Part shown: positions 54,370 to 62,971 of the stretch, piece by piece | Numbering within the stretch: position 1 is the first letter of the stretch | Layout: the number at the start of each line of letters is the position of its first letter | Source: RYN-133 sp963754285 | Lineage (GTDB): Bacteria > Actinomycetota > Actinomycetes > Mycobacteriales > Jatrophihabitantaceae | Reading direction: 5' to 3' | NCBI GenBank assembly: GCA_963754285.1 | Contig: CAVWFN010000007.1 | Span: 434,001-498,000, forward strand | DNA: 64,000 nucleotides | Made by a program: the position numbers and the translations under genes | The notes under the pieces: generated by a model | Told to the model about the DNA's origin: nothing | Databases searched by the model: none | What the model saw: only the letters and a program-made list of their open reading frames with translations

Positions 54370-55947
54370 GTGACGCGGGCGCAGGTCGAGGCATGGATCG
54401 CCGACGAGGTCGATGCGGACGCCGCGCGCGAGTTGCAGGCACTGCTCGATACCGGCGCCGACGACGAGCTTGCCGACCGCTTCAGCGCGCCGCTCAGCTT
54501 CGGGACGGCCGGCCTGCGCGGACCGCTGCGCGCAGGGCCGAACGGCATGAACCGCACGGTCGTGCGACGGGCAGCAGCCGGGCTGGCGGCGTGGCTCGTC
54601 GAGCACGGCTTCGCCGGCCGTCCGGTTGTCGTCGGCTTTGACGCCCGATACGGATCAGCTGATTTCGCAAGGGATTCCGCGCAGATCTTCGCTGCCGCCG
54701 GCTTCGACGCCCGGCTCATGCCTGCGCCGCTGCCCACGCCGGTGACCGCATTCGCAGTGCAGCGTTTCGGCGCTGCCGCGGGCGTCGTCGTGACCGCGTC
54801 ACACAACCCGCCGCAGGACAACGGTTACAAGGTCTACGCCGACGACGGCGCGCAGATCGTGCCGCCCAGCGATCGTGAGATCGAAGCCGCCATCCGGGCC
54901 GTTTCGAGTGCTCGTGACATCCCGCTCGCCGAGCAGGGTGTGACGCTGCTCGACGACTCGATCGTCGCCGACTACGTCGCGTCGGTGGCGCACCTGGTCG
55001 GCGACGGGCCACGCGACCTGCAGGTTGTGCACACGGCCATGCATGGTGTCGGCACCGGCGTGGCCCAGCGCGCGTTCGCTGCGGCGGGGTTCGAGCGGCT
55101 CATCGCCGTCCCGCAACAGGAGCAGCCCGACCCCGACTTCCCGACCGTCGCGTTCCCCAATCCCGAGGAGCCCGGCGCGCTCGATCTGGCGTTCGCGCTC
55201 GCGCGCACGTCCGGCGCCGACATCGTGATCGCGAACGATCCGGACGCCGACCGGTGCGCCGTTGCGGTGCCGTCGTCGGGCAACTGGCGCATGCTGCGGG
55301 GCGACGAGGTCGGCGTCCTGCTCGCGGACGCGCTGATGCGCAAAGGGATCCGCGGTACGTACGCGACCACGATCGTGTCGTCGTCGATGCTGCGTGCACT
55401 CGCCGCCGCGCGTGGTTTTACCTACGCCGAAACCTTGACCGGTTTCAAATGGATCTCGCGAGCCGCGCCCGATCTCGTCTACGGCTACGAGGAAGCGCTC
55501 GGGTACGCGGTCGCGCCGGAGCTGGTGCGCGACAAGGACGGCATCAGCGCCGCCCTGCTCGTCGCGGAGCTGGCGGCGCAGCTCAAGTCGGTCGGTTCGT
55601 CGTTGGAGCAGCGGCTCGACGAGCTCGCGGTGGAGGTCGGCCGTCATGCCACCGATCAGGTGTCTGTACGCGTGGACGACCTGACGCAGATCAGCTCGAC
55701 GATGCAGCGGTTACGCACGAGTCCGCCGACCCAGTTGCTCGGCAAACCCGTGACGATGGAAGATCTCTCGCCTGACGCGGACGTGCTGCGCCTGACCGTC
55801 GACGGGGCGCGCGTCGTCGTGCGCCCATCCGGCACGGAGCCGAAGCTCAAGGCCTATCTCGAGGTCGTCGACCGGTCCGGATCGCCGCAGGCCGCGACAG
55901 CGCTGCTCGCGACGCTGCGCGACGAGATCACTCGACTGGTGGAGTGA
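54370..55947 (+). CDS. Phospho-sugar mutase (phosphoglucomutase/phosphomannomutase family)
   Basis: All four active-site elements of the alpha-D-phosphohexomutase family are present: the phosphoserine loop VTASHNPPQDNGYK, the metal loop NDPDADRCAVA, the sugar loop YGYEEALGY and the phosphate loop VRPSGTEPKLKAYLEV. 525 residues fits the PGM2/phosphopentomutase-like group, plausible beside a nucleoside phosphorylase that releases ribose-1-phosphate. GTG start at 54370. Confidence 0.88.
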   Translation: MTRAQVEAWIADEVDADAARELQALLDTGADDELADRFSAPLSFGTAGLRGPLRAGPNGMNRTVVRRAAAGLAAWLVEHGFAGRPVVVGFDARYGSADFARDSAQIFAAAGFDARLMPAPLPTPVTAFAVQRFGAAAGVVVTASHNPPQDNGYKVYADDGAQIVPPSDREIEAAIRAVSSARDIPLAEQGVTLLDDSIVADYVASVAHLVGDGPRDLQVVHTAMHGVGTGVAQRAFAAAGFERLIAVPQQEQPDPDFPTVAFPNPEEPGALDLAFALARTSGADIVIANDPDADRCAVAVPSSGNWRMLRGDEVGVLLADALMRKGIRGTYATTIVSSSMLRALAAARGFTYAETLTGFKWISRAAPDLVYGYEEALGYAVAPELVRDKDGISAALLVAELAAQLKSVGSSLEQRLDELAVEVGRHATDQVSVRVDDLTQISSTMQRLRTSPPTQLLGKPVTMEDLSPDADVLRLTVDGARVVVRPSGTEPKLKAYLEVVDRSGSPQAATALLATLRDEITRLVE

Positions 55948-55948
55948 T

Positions 55949-57097
55949 TCAGCTGGTGCGGTACAGGCCGCCGAGCAGCCATTGGGGCCAGGACACGTTC
56001 CAGTCGCCGTAGCCGTCGCCGATCTGCATCAGCGAGCCGTTGGCGTTGGGGTACTGCACCGGGTCACCGACATCGAGGAAGTTGTACAACTTCTGCGCAT
56101 CAGCCGGCAGCAGGTTGGTGCAGCCGTTGGAGGAATCGATGCCGTGCTCGATGTTGTAGATGTTCCACGGCGCCGAGTGCAGATACTCCCCGTCATAAGT
56201 CAGACGCTGATCCAACTTGATACCGCACTCGTAATAAGTGTTGTTCGTGTCATGCATGCACGTGGTCGGGTACTTCTCCATGATCACCTTGATGCCACGC
56301 CGGGTCCGGGTCGCATCCGCCCCCAACGACACCGGGAACGTGCCCCACGGCCGCCCGTCATCAGTGACCGACAGTTTGTGCGTATACGCATCCACCGTCA
56401 CCACCCGCGCATCACCAGTGGCCCAATCCAGGGTCAGATCGTCCTGAAACGCCAACCCCTTCCCCGCCGACACACCCTTGACCGGCAACGCCAAATGAAT
56501 CCGCGCATGCGCCGGCCAATAATGCTGCAACCGGTAATCAGCCTCGATCGGATGCCCCGGATCACCGTACTTCCGCTCGAAATACCACGCCCCATGCACC
56601 ACCCGACCATCCACCGTCACCCTGGTCGCCTTCGCAAACCCACTCGCATCAGTAATCGGACGGGACAAGAACGCGATAATCGGCATCCCCACACCCAACG
56701 TCTCACCATCACCGAACTGCAACGACACATGCACCGGCTTGGCCGGCTTCGCCTTCTTCGTGCGGGTCGACGATGACGTGGTGGGCGCCGAGGACGACGG
56801 TTTCTTCGAGCCGTGCGAGGTGGACGTGTTCGGCGCAACGGGCCCGGCCAGCCGCTGGTCGTTGGTCGAGGTGAACCGCGTGATCGCGAAGACGGTGCCT
56901 GCGATCAGCAGGATGACGGCAGCGGCAGCCAGCGGCGCCAGCCACCGTGAGCGCGACGGTTGCCGCCGGTGTCTGTGCGAGCCGAGCTCGTCGCCGTCTC
57001 CACGCATCGGGGGCGGCATCGTGCCGTCAGGCACCTCCGAGCGGGCCTTGGCATCGAAGGCGCCGCCGAGCAGGCGCTCGAGTTCGTCGTCGGTCAT
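55949..57097 (-). CDS. Membrane-anchored L,D-transpeptidase with anti-sigma-like cytoplasmic N-terminus
   Basis: Residues 1-50 are cytoplasmic and charged (MTDDELERLLGGAFDAKARS), like regions found in ECF anti-sigma factors. One transmembrane helix (about 54-72) follows, then a Ser/Thr/Lys linker, an Ig-like domain (VHVSLQFGDGETLGVGMPII) and a YkuD L,D-transpeptidase domain with GTFPVSLGA and the catalytic IEHGIDSSNGCTNL. The enzyme forms 3-3 crosslinks in peptidoglycan. The ATG overlaps the ECF sigma stop (ATGA). The middle of the gene has G-ending codons unlike the flanks. Confidence 0.85.
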   Translation of the reverse strand: MTDDELERLLGGAFDAKARSEVPDGTMPPPMRGDGDELGSHRHRRQPSRSRWLAPLAAAAVILLIAGTVFAITRFTSTNDQRLAGPVAPNTSTSHGSKKPSSSAPTTSSSTRTKKAKPAKPVHVSLQFGDGETLGVGMPIIAFLSRPITDASGFAKATRVTVDGRVVHGAWYFERKYGDPGHPIEADYRLQHYWPAHARIHLALPVKGVSAGKGLAFQDDLTLDWATGDARVVTVDAYTHKLSVTDDGRPWGTFPVSLGADATRTRRGIKVIMEKYPTTCMHDTNNTYYECGIKLDQRLTYDGEYLHSAPWNIYNIEHGIDSSNGCTNLLPADAQKLYNFLDVGDPVQYPNANGSLMQIGDGYGDWNVSWPQWLLGGLYRTS

Positions 57098-57654
57098 GGG
57101 TGGTCACCTCCGAGCCATTCGCGCAGCGTCGCCACGCCGCGACTGGCAGCCGACTTCACCGATCCGTTCGAGATGCCCAGCGTGTCTGCGATCTCTCGCT
57201 CGGACAGCCCGGCCCAGTAGCGCAACACGAGCACCTCGCTCTGCCGGGCAGGCAGCGCGCGCACGGCCGCGAGGGCGGCGCGGTGCTCGTCGCGAAGCAG
57301 CACGTGGTGGTCGGCACCGGCCGTGGCCTCGGGCTCGGCGACCTTCATGTGTTTGCGCGCAACCTGGCGGCGGCGGATCACCGACCGCGACAGATTGACG
57401 ACCGACGTCCGCAGATATCCGAGCGCTGCATCAGGATCGCGTAACCCGTCGGCCTTGCGGTGCAGCGCGACGAAGGCGTCCTGCACGACGTCCTCCGCAC
57501 TGGCCCGATCGTCGACCAGCAGGACGGCCAGCCGGACGAGGTAATGCCAGTGGGCCTGGTACAGCGCGGGCACGTCGACGCGGCCGATCGAGAACAGATC
57601 GGTCCGCAAGGGGTCTACGTCGCCTCCCGGCTGCACGACCATCAAGGCTGCCAC
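57094..57654 (-). CDS. ECF/SigE-type RNA polymerase sigma factor
   Basis: The 186-residue protein has region 2 (LYQAHWHYLVRLAVLLVDDRASAEDVVQDAFVALHR) and region 4 (ALPARQSEVLVLRYWAGLSEREIADTLGISNGSVKSAASRGVATLREWL), matching SigE-family ECF factors. It is translationally coupled to the membrane L,D-transpeptidase, whose N-terminus may bind it. That suggests a cell-wall-stress circuit. The start at 57654 may be too early; region 2 begins near residue 26. Confidence 0.88.
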   Translation of the reverse strand: MAALMVVQPGGDVDPLRTDLFSIGRVDVPALYQAHWHYLVRLAVLLVDDRASAEDVVQDAFVALHRKADGLRDPDAALGYLRTSVVNLSRSVIRRRQVARKHMKVAEPEATAGADHHVLLRDEHRAALAAVRALPARQSEVLVLRYWAGLSEREIADTLGISNGSVKSAASRGVATLREWLGGDHP

Positions 57655-57734
57655 ATGTACTGGTCGCGTTGCACAGGGTGCAGGTTGCCCCGACCTCGCG
57701 CGCAGATGACGTGCTTGCTCAGCCCGTCCTTGGG

Positions 57735-58379
57735 TCAGCCCGCCCGTGGGGCGGCGCGCCAGACGACGAGCACGGCGCGGGTCGCGATTGCGCCGTCAGT
57801 CGCCCGATACAGCGCCGACATCGACCTCGCCGACGTCTGTCGCACCCCGGCGGCGCCGTCGGTGCACAGGTAGCCGAGCGAAACACCCCGGACGACGGGC
57901 GCCGTACCGTTCGTGACGACGCAGTGCTGCCCGCCGGCCAGCTCGATCGCCCATGGCCGCGTGACGTCGGCGGCCGTCGTCGTGGTCGGCACTGCCGAGA
58001 CACGCAGTTGCACCGCCCGCGACCAGGGGCTCGCGTAGCAGTCGAGCACGTGGGTCGTCCCCGGCTCGGCGAAACACGGATCAAGGATCGTGTTCGCGGC
58101 GAAACAGCGGTACGCACCCTGCGCGTTCACCGTGATCGACCTCGTGAAGCACGAGCCGGAGCGGTGCGCAACTACCCCCGCGGTTGGCGCACCGCTCCGG
58201 TCGTATGGCGTGAAGACTCGCGTCTTCGTCACCGTCACGCCTGCCGGTGCCGAAGTCGTCCTCGTTGTGGGGGCACCGCCGGCCGGTGCGTCCGCGCCGC
58301 GATGCGAGGTCGCGCAGCCGCCGAGAACCATCACGGCGAGCGCGACACCTGCAACCACAGCGCGGCGACACTGCGACAC
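57735..58379 (-). CDS. Putative lipoprotein of unknown function
   Basis: From the GTG at 58379 the product has a lipoprotein signal (VVAGVALAVMVLGGC) with a lipobox Cys at about residue 22. A 190-residue outer domain follows with several Cys (GSCFTRSITV, YRCFAANTILDPCF, LDCYASPW, QHCVV, YLCTDG), suggesting disulfides. GGAGG seven bases upstream favours this start over an ATG at 58421. It lies 80 bp upstream of the sigma gene on the same strand. The family is not recognised. Confidence 0.7.
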   Translation of the reverse strand: MSQCRRAVVAGVALAVMVLGGCATSHRGADAPAGGAPTTRTTSAPAGVTVTKTRVFTPYDRSGAPTAGVVAHRSGSCFTRSITVNAQGAYRCFAANTILDPCFAEPGTTHVLDCYASPWSRAVQLRVSAVPTTTTAADVTRPWAIELAGGQHCVVTNGTAPVVRGVSLGYLCTDGAAGVRQTSARSMSALYRATDGAIATRAVLVVWRAAPRAG

Positions 58380-58490
58380 GGCGGCGCCTCCGGGCTCACT
58401 GGGTGCAACTTGGTCGTGCACTCATTGGTATTGACGCACGGAAAGCCTGGAAAGTTGCACACAATTCGGTGAAGTTCTGCGAGGAATCAG

Positions 58491-59771
58491 CTATAGACCA
58501 GACACCGCGTCCGAGGTCTCGCGCGGCTGCTCGGGGACGCGGTCCATGGTTCGCCAGATCCGAGGCCGCAGCGCGGGCACCAAGGTCGCGGCGAGCATGG
58601 CGACTCCGGCGGTGACCAGGGCCGCGGTCAGGCCGACGAGTTCGGTCAGCAGACCGCCGAGCAGGGCACCGATCGGGAGGCCGAGCCAGGCCGATGCGCG
58701 GACGGCGCCGAGCACGCGTGCCTGCAGGTGAGGCGGTACGCGTTCGTAGGTCACCGCGCCGATGATCGGGTTGAGGGAGCCGCCGAAGAACCCGCACACG
58801 GCACCGACGGCCACCGCGGGCGGCAGCGATGCGACGGCGGCCATCACGAAGAACACCGGCGAACCGCCGATCACGTATCCGATCGCGTAGGTGCGGTAGC
58901 GCGGCATGCGCTCGCCGAGCCACGCGCCGACGAGCGCGCCGGCCAGCGTTCCGATGCCGAACCCGCCGCTGACGAAACCGACGCCGATCGCCTCGTGGAC
59001 ACGATCGCGCGCCCACACCGGCAGCATCACGGTGACCAGCGCCTCGTCGATCAGGTTCGTCATCGCCGCCAAGGCGGCGATCCCGAGCAGCAGGTGGGCA
59101 CCGCGCAGGAACCGGAATCCCTCGGCCAGCTCGGTCGCGTAGCCGCGCAGGCTCAGCGGTGTCGCCGAGCCCCGGGCCCGCGCGACGTCCTGCACCGAGG
59201 CGGGTATCCAGACGGCGATCCCGACCGCGGCAACGACGAAGCTGATCCCGTCGATCAGCACCACGGTCACCGGGCTTACCACGCCGATGAGCACACCCGC
59301 GGTGGGTGCGCCGAGCAGCAGTCCGGCCCGACCGGCCGCCGAGTAGAGCCCCGCCACCCGTTCGTTGGTCACCCCGCACAGCGCTGCGGTCGCCGGAACG
59401 AGCGGGCTGGTCGCGGCGTCGGCCGTCCCGCGCGCAGACCCGGCGACGGCGACAAGGACGAGCAACACCGGATAGCTCAGCCCGTGCAGGGCGGACAGCG
59501 CCGGTATCGCCGCGACCGCCGCGCCGGCCAGCAGGTTGCCCGCGACGCACGTCCGGCGCCAGCCGAGCCGATCGGCGAGCGGGCCGCTGGTCGCCTGGAA
59601 CACGACGTACGGGAACAGTTCCGCGAAGCCGGTCAGGCCGGTGCGACCCGCGCTGCCGCTCAGGGCGAGTACGAGCCAAGGGATCGCGACCGCCGACATC
59701 GCCGTCCCGGTCTGCGTCACCGCGACCGACGCGACGAGCCCACGGACGGGGGCACGCCGCGGGCTGCTCAC
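58491..59771 (-). CDS. MFS transporter
   Basis: The 426-residue protein has about twelve helices, SVAVTQTGTAMSAVAIPWLVL in TM1, GPLADRLGWRRTCVAGNL (motif A) and GALVGAWLGERMPRYRTYAIG. It resembles MFS_3 drug exporters. The GTG start at 59771 overlaps the stop of the ArsR-type regulator (GTGA), which decides the start within a much longer open frame. Regulation through the palindrome upstream of the regulator is likely. Substrate unknown. Confidence 0.85.
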   Translation of the reverse strand: MSSPRRAPVRGLVASVAVTQTGTAMSAVAIPWLVLALSGSAGRTGLTGFAELFPYVVFQATSGPLADRLGWRRTCVAGNLLAGAAVAAIPALSALHGLSYPVLLVLVAVAGSARGTADAATSPLVPATAALCGVTNERVAGLYSAAGRAGLLLGAPTAGVLIGVVSPVTVVLIDGISFVVAAVGIAVWIPASVQDVARARGSATPLSLRGYATELAEGFRFLRGAHLLLGIAALAAMTNLIDEALVTVMLPVWARDRVHEAIGVGFVSGGFGIGTLAGALVGAWLGERMPRYRTYAIGYVIGGSPVFFVMAAVASLPPAVAVGAVCGFFGGSLNPIIGAVTYERVPPHLQARVLGAVRASAWLGLPIGALLGGLLTELVGLTAALVTAGVAMLAATLVPALRPRIWRTMDRVPEQPRETSDAVSGL

Positions 59772-60379
59772 GAGTCCGGCCCCGGCTCGTCCGGCAGCAG
59801 TTGGAACTGGAACACGGCCCGCTCGGTGCCCGGCTCCGGGTCGGGATCGCCGGGTTGTCGCCGGTAGGCGCTGACCAGCTCGCGCACCGCCGTCGACAGC
59901 TCGCGGGCCTGCTCGCGGGTGAGCCGCAGCGGCCAGTTGTCCATGCTCCACGGCAGTTCGTGCAGCTCGCCGAGTTGGTCGGTGATGCTGTGGACGAACG
60001 CGAGCGCGCGCCGGTGCGCCTCGTCGGCGTTGTAGCGCAGGTAGTTCTCGGCGTCTTCGATGGTCTTCGCGTCGCCGTGGTCGCCGGGCGCGCGGAAGGT
60101 GAACGAGAGCGAGCGGTGCGCGGCACGCCACCACCGGTCACGGCCCGTCCCGCGCTCGGTGTCCTCGACGATCAGCCCGTGCTCGGCGAGCACCCGCAGG
60201 TGATAGCTGGTGACGCCGCTCGACTGACCGACGCGTGCCGCGAGCCCGGTCGCCGTCGCCGGTCCGTCGACCTGCAGCAGTTCGAGCAGCTGAAGCCGGA
60301 TCGGGTGGACGACGCCGCGCAACGCCTTCGGGGTCAGCACGACGTCGCGTTCCGGATCGAGCCACGACGGAGTTGGCAT
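59768..60379 (-). CDS. ArsR-type winged helix-turn-helix regulator
   Basis: The N-terminal winged helix (LRGVVHPIRLQLLELLQVDGPATATGLAARVGQSSGVTSYHLRVLAEHGLI) is typical of ArsR-like regulators coupled to MFS_3 exporters. There is no metal-binding Cys pair, so it probably senses an organic ligand through its 100-residue C-terminal part. The ATG at 60379 with AGGGTGA upstream was chosen over one at 60400. A perfect 16-bp palindrome lies 18 bp upstream. It is first in an operon with the MFS gene. Confidence 0.85.
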   Translation of the reverse strand: MPTPSWLDPERDVVLTPKALRGVVHPIRLQLLELLQVDGPATATGLAARVGQSSGVTSYHLRVLAEHGLIVEDTERGTGRDRWWRAAHRSLSFTFRAPGDHGDAKTIEDAENYLRYNADEAHRRALAFVHSITDQLGELHELPWSMDNWPLRLTREQARELSTAVRELVSAYRRQPGDPDPEPGTERAVFQFQLLPDEPGPDS

Positions 60380-60396
60380 GTCTGTCACCCTAAACC

Positions 60397-60412
60397 GCAA
60401 AGAATTCTTTGC
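60397..60412. promoter_or_regulatory. Perfect 16-bp palindrome, probable ArsR-type operator
   Basis: GCAAAGAATTCTTTGC is fully self-complementary and is followed by further AAAGG. It is an A/T-rich island in GC-rich DNA, 18 bp upstream of the ArsR-type gene and about 87 bp upstream of the divergent MFS gene, so it could control both. Confidence 0.6.
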
Positions 60413-60498
60413 AAAGGAAAATCTGCGGTCGGATATGGGGGAAATATGGGTATACGCCCAGCACTTGGCGCAACCAGGCGGTGAAGGGATCGAGGGCG

Positions 60499-61776
60499 AT
60501 GACGCAGCTATCGACCGGCGGGGACCAGACCGACCGGCTCACCCCCGAGGCGCGGCGGGCCGTGCTGGCGGCGTTCCTCGGCTGGACGATGGACGCCTTC
60601 GACTACTTCGTCGTCGTGCTCGTCTACGCCGATGTCGGCACGGACTTCGGCGTCTCGCTCACCCGGATGGCATTCCTGACCACCGTGACGCTGCTGATGC
60701 GCCCGATCGGTGCGGCGGTCTTCGGCGCCTGGGCCGACCGGGTCGGCCGCAAGAAGGTCTTGATCGTCGACGTCGCGTTCTACTCCCTGGTCGGGTTCTT
60801 GTGCGCGTTCGCGCCCAACTTCACGACGCTGCTCGTGCTGCGTCTGCTCTACGGGCTCGGGATGGGCGGCGAGTGGGGCCTCGGCGCGTCGCTGGCGATG
60901 GAGAAGGTGCCGCCGAGCCGGCGCGGGCTGGTCTCCGGAATCCTGCAGCAGGGCTACGCGGTCGGCTACATGCTCGCGGCCGTCGTCTACCTGGCCATCG
61001 ACAACTGGACGAGTTGGGGTTGGCGCGGCCTGTTCGCGTTCAGCATCCTGCCCGCGCTGCTGTCGCTGTTCCTGCGGAGCAGGGTCGAGGAGTCCGAGAC
61101 CTGGGAACAGACGCGCGCGAACACGGTCAAGTCGAAGACGACGTTGCGCGAGATCATGGCCCGTCCCAAGGTCCTGCGCCGATTCATCTATCTGATCTTG
61201 TTGATGACCGCGTTCAACTGGATGAGCCACGGCACGCAGGACATCTACCCGACCTTCATGAAGGACGGCCTCGGCTTCTCGCCGAACACCGCCCTGTACA
61301 TCGCGATCGTCTACAACGTCGGGGCGATCCTCGGCGGCACGATCATGGGCGCGCTGTCCGAACGCATCGGCAGGCGCGCCGTCGTGATCATCTGCGCCGT
61401 GCTCGGCCTGCCGATCCTGCCGCTGTTCGCCGCGTCCCACACGATCGGACTGGTCTGCCTCGGCTCGTTCTTGATGCAGTTCGTGGTGCAGGGTGCGTGG
61501 GGCGTGATTCCGGCGCATCTCACCGAGCAGTCACCGGCCGAGATCCGCGGCTTCTATCCGGGCGTCACGTACCAGCTCGGCAACTGCCTGGCCGCGTTCA
61601 ACCTGCCGATCCAGGAGCGGCTGGCCGATAGCCACAGCTACACGTTCGCGCTCGGCTCCACGTTGGTCGTCGTGTTCATCGCCGTCGCCGTGCTCGCAGC
61701 GATCGGGACGGAGTCGCGGGGGCAACGGCTCTCGACGGGAGCACCCGAGGAGCAACCCGCGCCCGCCTTGACGTAG
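60499..61776 (+). CDS. MFS transporter, carboxylate/sialate:H+ symporter-like
   Basis: The 425-residue protein has a DAFDYFVVVLVYADVGTDFG TM1, WADRVGRKKVLIVDV (motif A), YGLGMGGEWGLGASLAMEKVP and FNWMSHGTQDIYPTFMKDGLGFSP. This is the pattern of SHS/JEN1-like carriers of lactate, pyruvate or related acids. The ATG at 60499 follows GAGGGCG; the longer frame from 60409 is unlikely. It is divergent from the ArsR gene across an intergenic region with a palindrome. Confidence 0.82.
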   Translation: MTQLSTGGDQTDRLTPEARRAVLAAFLGWTMDAFDYFVVVLVYADVGTDFGVSLTRMAFLTTVTLLMRPIGAAVFGAWADRVGRKKVLIVDVAFYSLVGFLCAFAPNFTTLLVLRLLYGLGMGGEWGLGASLAMEKVPPSRRGLVSGILQQGYAVGYMLAAVVYLAIDNWTSWGWRGLFAFSILPALLSLFLRSRVEESETWEQTRANTVKSKTTLREIMARPKVLRRFIYLILLMTAFNWMSHGTQDIYPTFMKDGLGFSPNTALYIAIVYNVGAILGGTIMGALSERIGRRAVVIICAVLGLPILPLFAASHTIGLVCLGSFLMQFVVQGAWGVIPAHLTEQSPAEIRGFYPGVTYQLGNCLAAFNLPIQERLADSHSYTFALGSTLVVVFIAVAVLAAIGTESRGQRLSTGAPEEQPAPALT

Positions 61777-61788
61777 CACCATGGACCG

Positions 61789-62253
61789 ATGACGGAACAG
61801 GCGCAGGAATCGGTCTGGGACTACCCGCGCCCGCCGGCGTGCGTACCGAGTGATCGGCACGTGCTCGTGCGGCTCGGCGACACCGTCGTCGCCGAGACCC
61901 GTGACGCGTACCGCGTGCTCGAGACCAGCCACCCGCCGACGTGGTACCTGCCGCGCGATTCCGTGTCCGACGGCGTGCTCGAACGCTCGGCGGCGGCGTC
62001 GACGTGGTGCGAGTGGAAAGGCGCCGCGACCTATTGGGACGTGCTCGGCGTGACCGCGGCAGCCTGGTCGTATGAGACGCCGTCACCGGGGTACGAGGCG
62101 ATCACGGGCTATGTGACCTTCTACCCCGCGCGTCTGGCGTGCTCGATCGACGGCGAGCCGGTGCGTCCGCAAGAGGGCGGCTTCTACGGCGGCTGGATCA
62201 CTTCTGACGTCGTCGGACCGTTCAAGGGCGCGCCGGGGACACTCGGCTGGTAG
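61789..62253 (+). CDS. DUF427 domain-containing protein
   Basis: The 154-residue protein is a single DUF427 domain: ESVWDYPRPPACVPSDRHVLVRLGDTVVAET, ETSHPPTWYLPRDSV, WCEWKGAATYWDV and AAWSYETPSPGYEAITGYVTFYP. The family is widespread in actinobacteria and fungi and its function is unknown. It begins 12 bp after the carrier gene and may be co-transcribed. Confidence 0.88.
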   Translation: MTEQAQESVWDYPRPPACVPSDRHVLVRLGDTVVAETRDAYRVLETSHPPTWYLPRDSVSDGVLERSAAASTWCEWKGAATYWDVLGVTAAAWSYETPSPGYEAITGYVTFYPARLACSIDGEPVRPQEGGFYGGWITSDVVGPFKGAPGTLGW

Positions 62254-62286
62254 GGCGGCGAGACCGCGCAGGTAGCGTGGCCACAC

Positions 62287-62883
62287 GTGTTCGACCTCGC
62301 CGTCATCGCCACGGTGTTCGGCCTGGTGTTCGTGGCCGAACTCCCCGACAAGACCGCCGTCGCCGGCCTCGTGCTCGGTGCGCGGTTCCCGGCTCGGTGG
62401 GTGTTCACGGGGATGGCGGCCGCGTTTCTCGTCCACGTCGTCATTGCGACGGCGGCGGGCTCGCTGCTGTCACTGTTGCCGCGCCGTCCGGTCGAAGCCG
62501 TCGTCGGCGCGCTGTTCCTGTTGGGCGCCGTGCTGATCTGGCGCGAGGGGCTCGAAGCCGAAGAAGAGGAAGAGGACGAGGTGGCCGCCGTCCCGGAATC
62601 AGCAGGGTTCCTGAAGGTCGCGACTCTGGGGTTCGGGGTCATCTTCGTCGCCGAGTGGGGCGACCTGACCCAGATCCTCACCGCGAACCTCGCGGCGAAG
62701 TATCACGACCCGTTGTCGGTCGGGCTTGGTGCCGTCCTGGGACTCTGGGCAGTCGGCCTGCTCGCGATCCTCGGCGGCAAGACCCTGCTGAAGGTGCTGC
62801 CGATCAAATGGATCACCCGCATCGCCGCAGCCGTGATGTTCGGGCTAGCCGTGTACTCGATCGTGGTCGCGATCCGCGGCTGA
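62287..62883 (+). CDS. TMEM165/GDT1 family membrane protein
   Basis: The six-helix protein (198 residues) has the two inverted-repeat signatures of the Gdt1 family: AELPDKTAVAG near residue 18 and AEWGDLTQILT near 121. The usual Gly of the first E-x-G-D-[KR] motif is Pro. Family members are Mn2+ or Ca2+/H+ antiporters. An acidic loop (EAEEEEEDE) separates the halves. GTG start at 62287. Confidence 0.85.
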   Translation: MFDLAVIATVFGLVFVAELPDKTAVAGLVLGARFPARWVFTGMAAAFLVHVVIATAAGSLLSLLPRRPVEAVVGALFLLGAVLIWREGLEAEEEEEDEVAAVPESAGFLKVATLGFGVIFVAEWGDLTQILTANLAAKYHDPLSVGLGAVLGLWAVGLLAILGGKTLLKVLPIKWITRIAAAVMFGLAVYSIVVAIRG

Positions 62884-62971
62884 CCCGCCGTTTGCCCCGT
62901 GCCGGTGCCTGCCTTGCCCCGCGGGCGCACGCGAATAGGTCGATCCAGCGGTGTCTACGCGGGCAAAGCAG

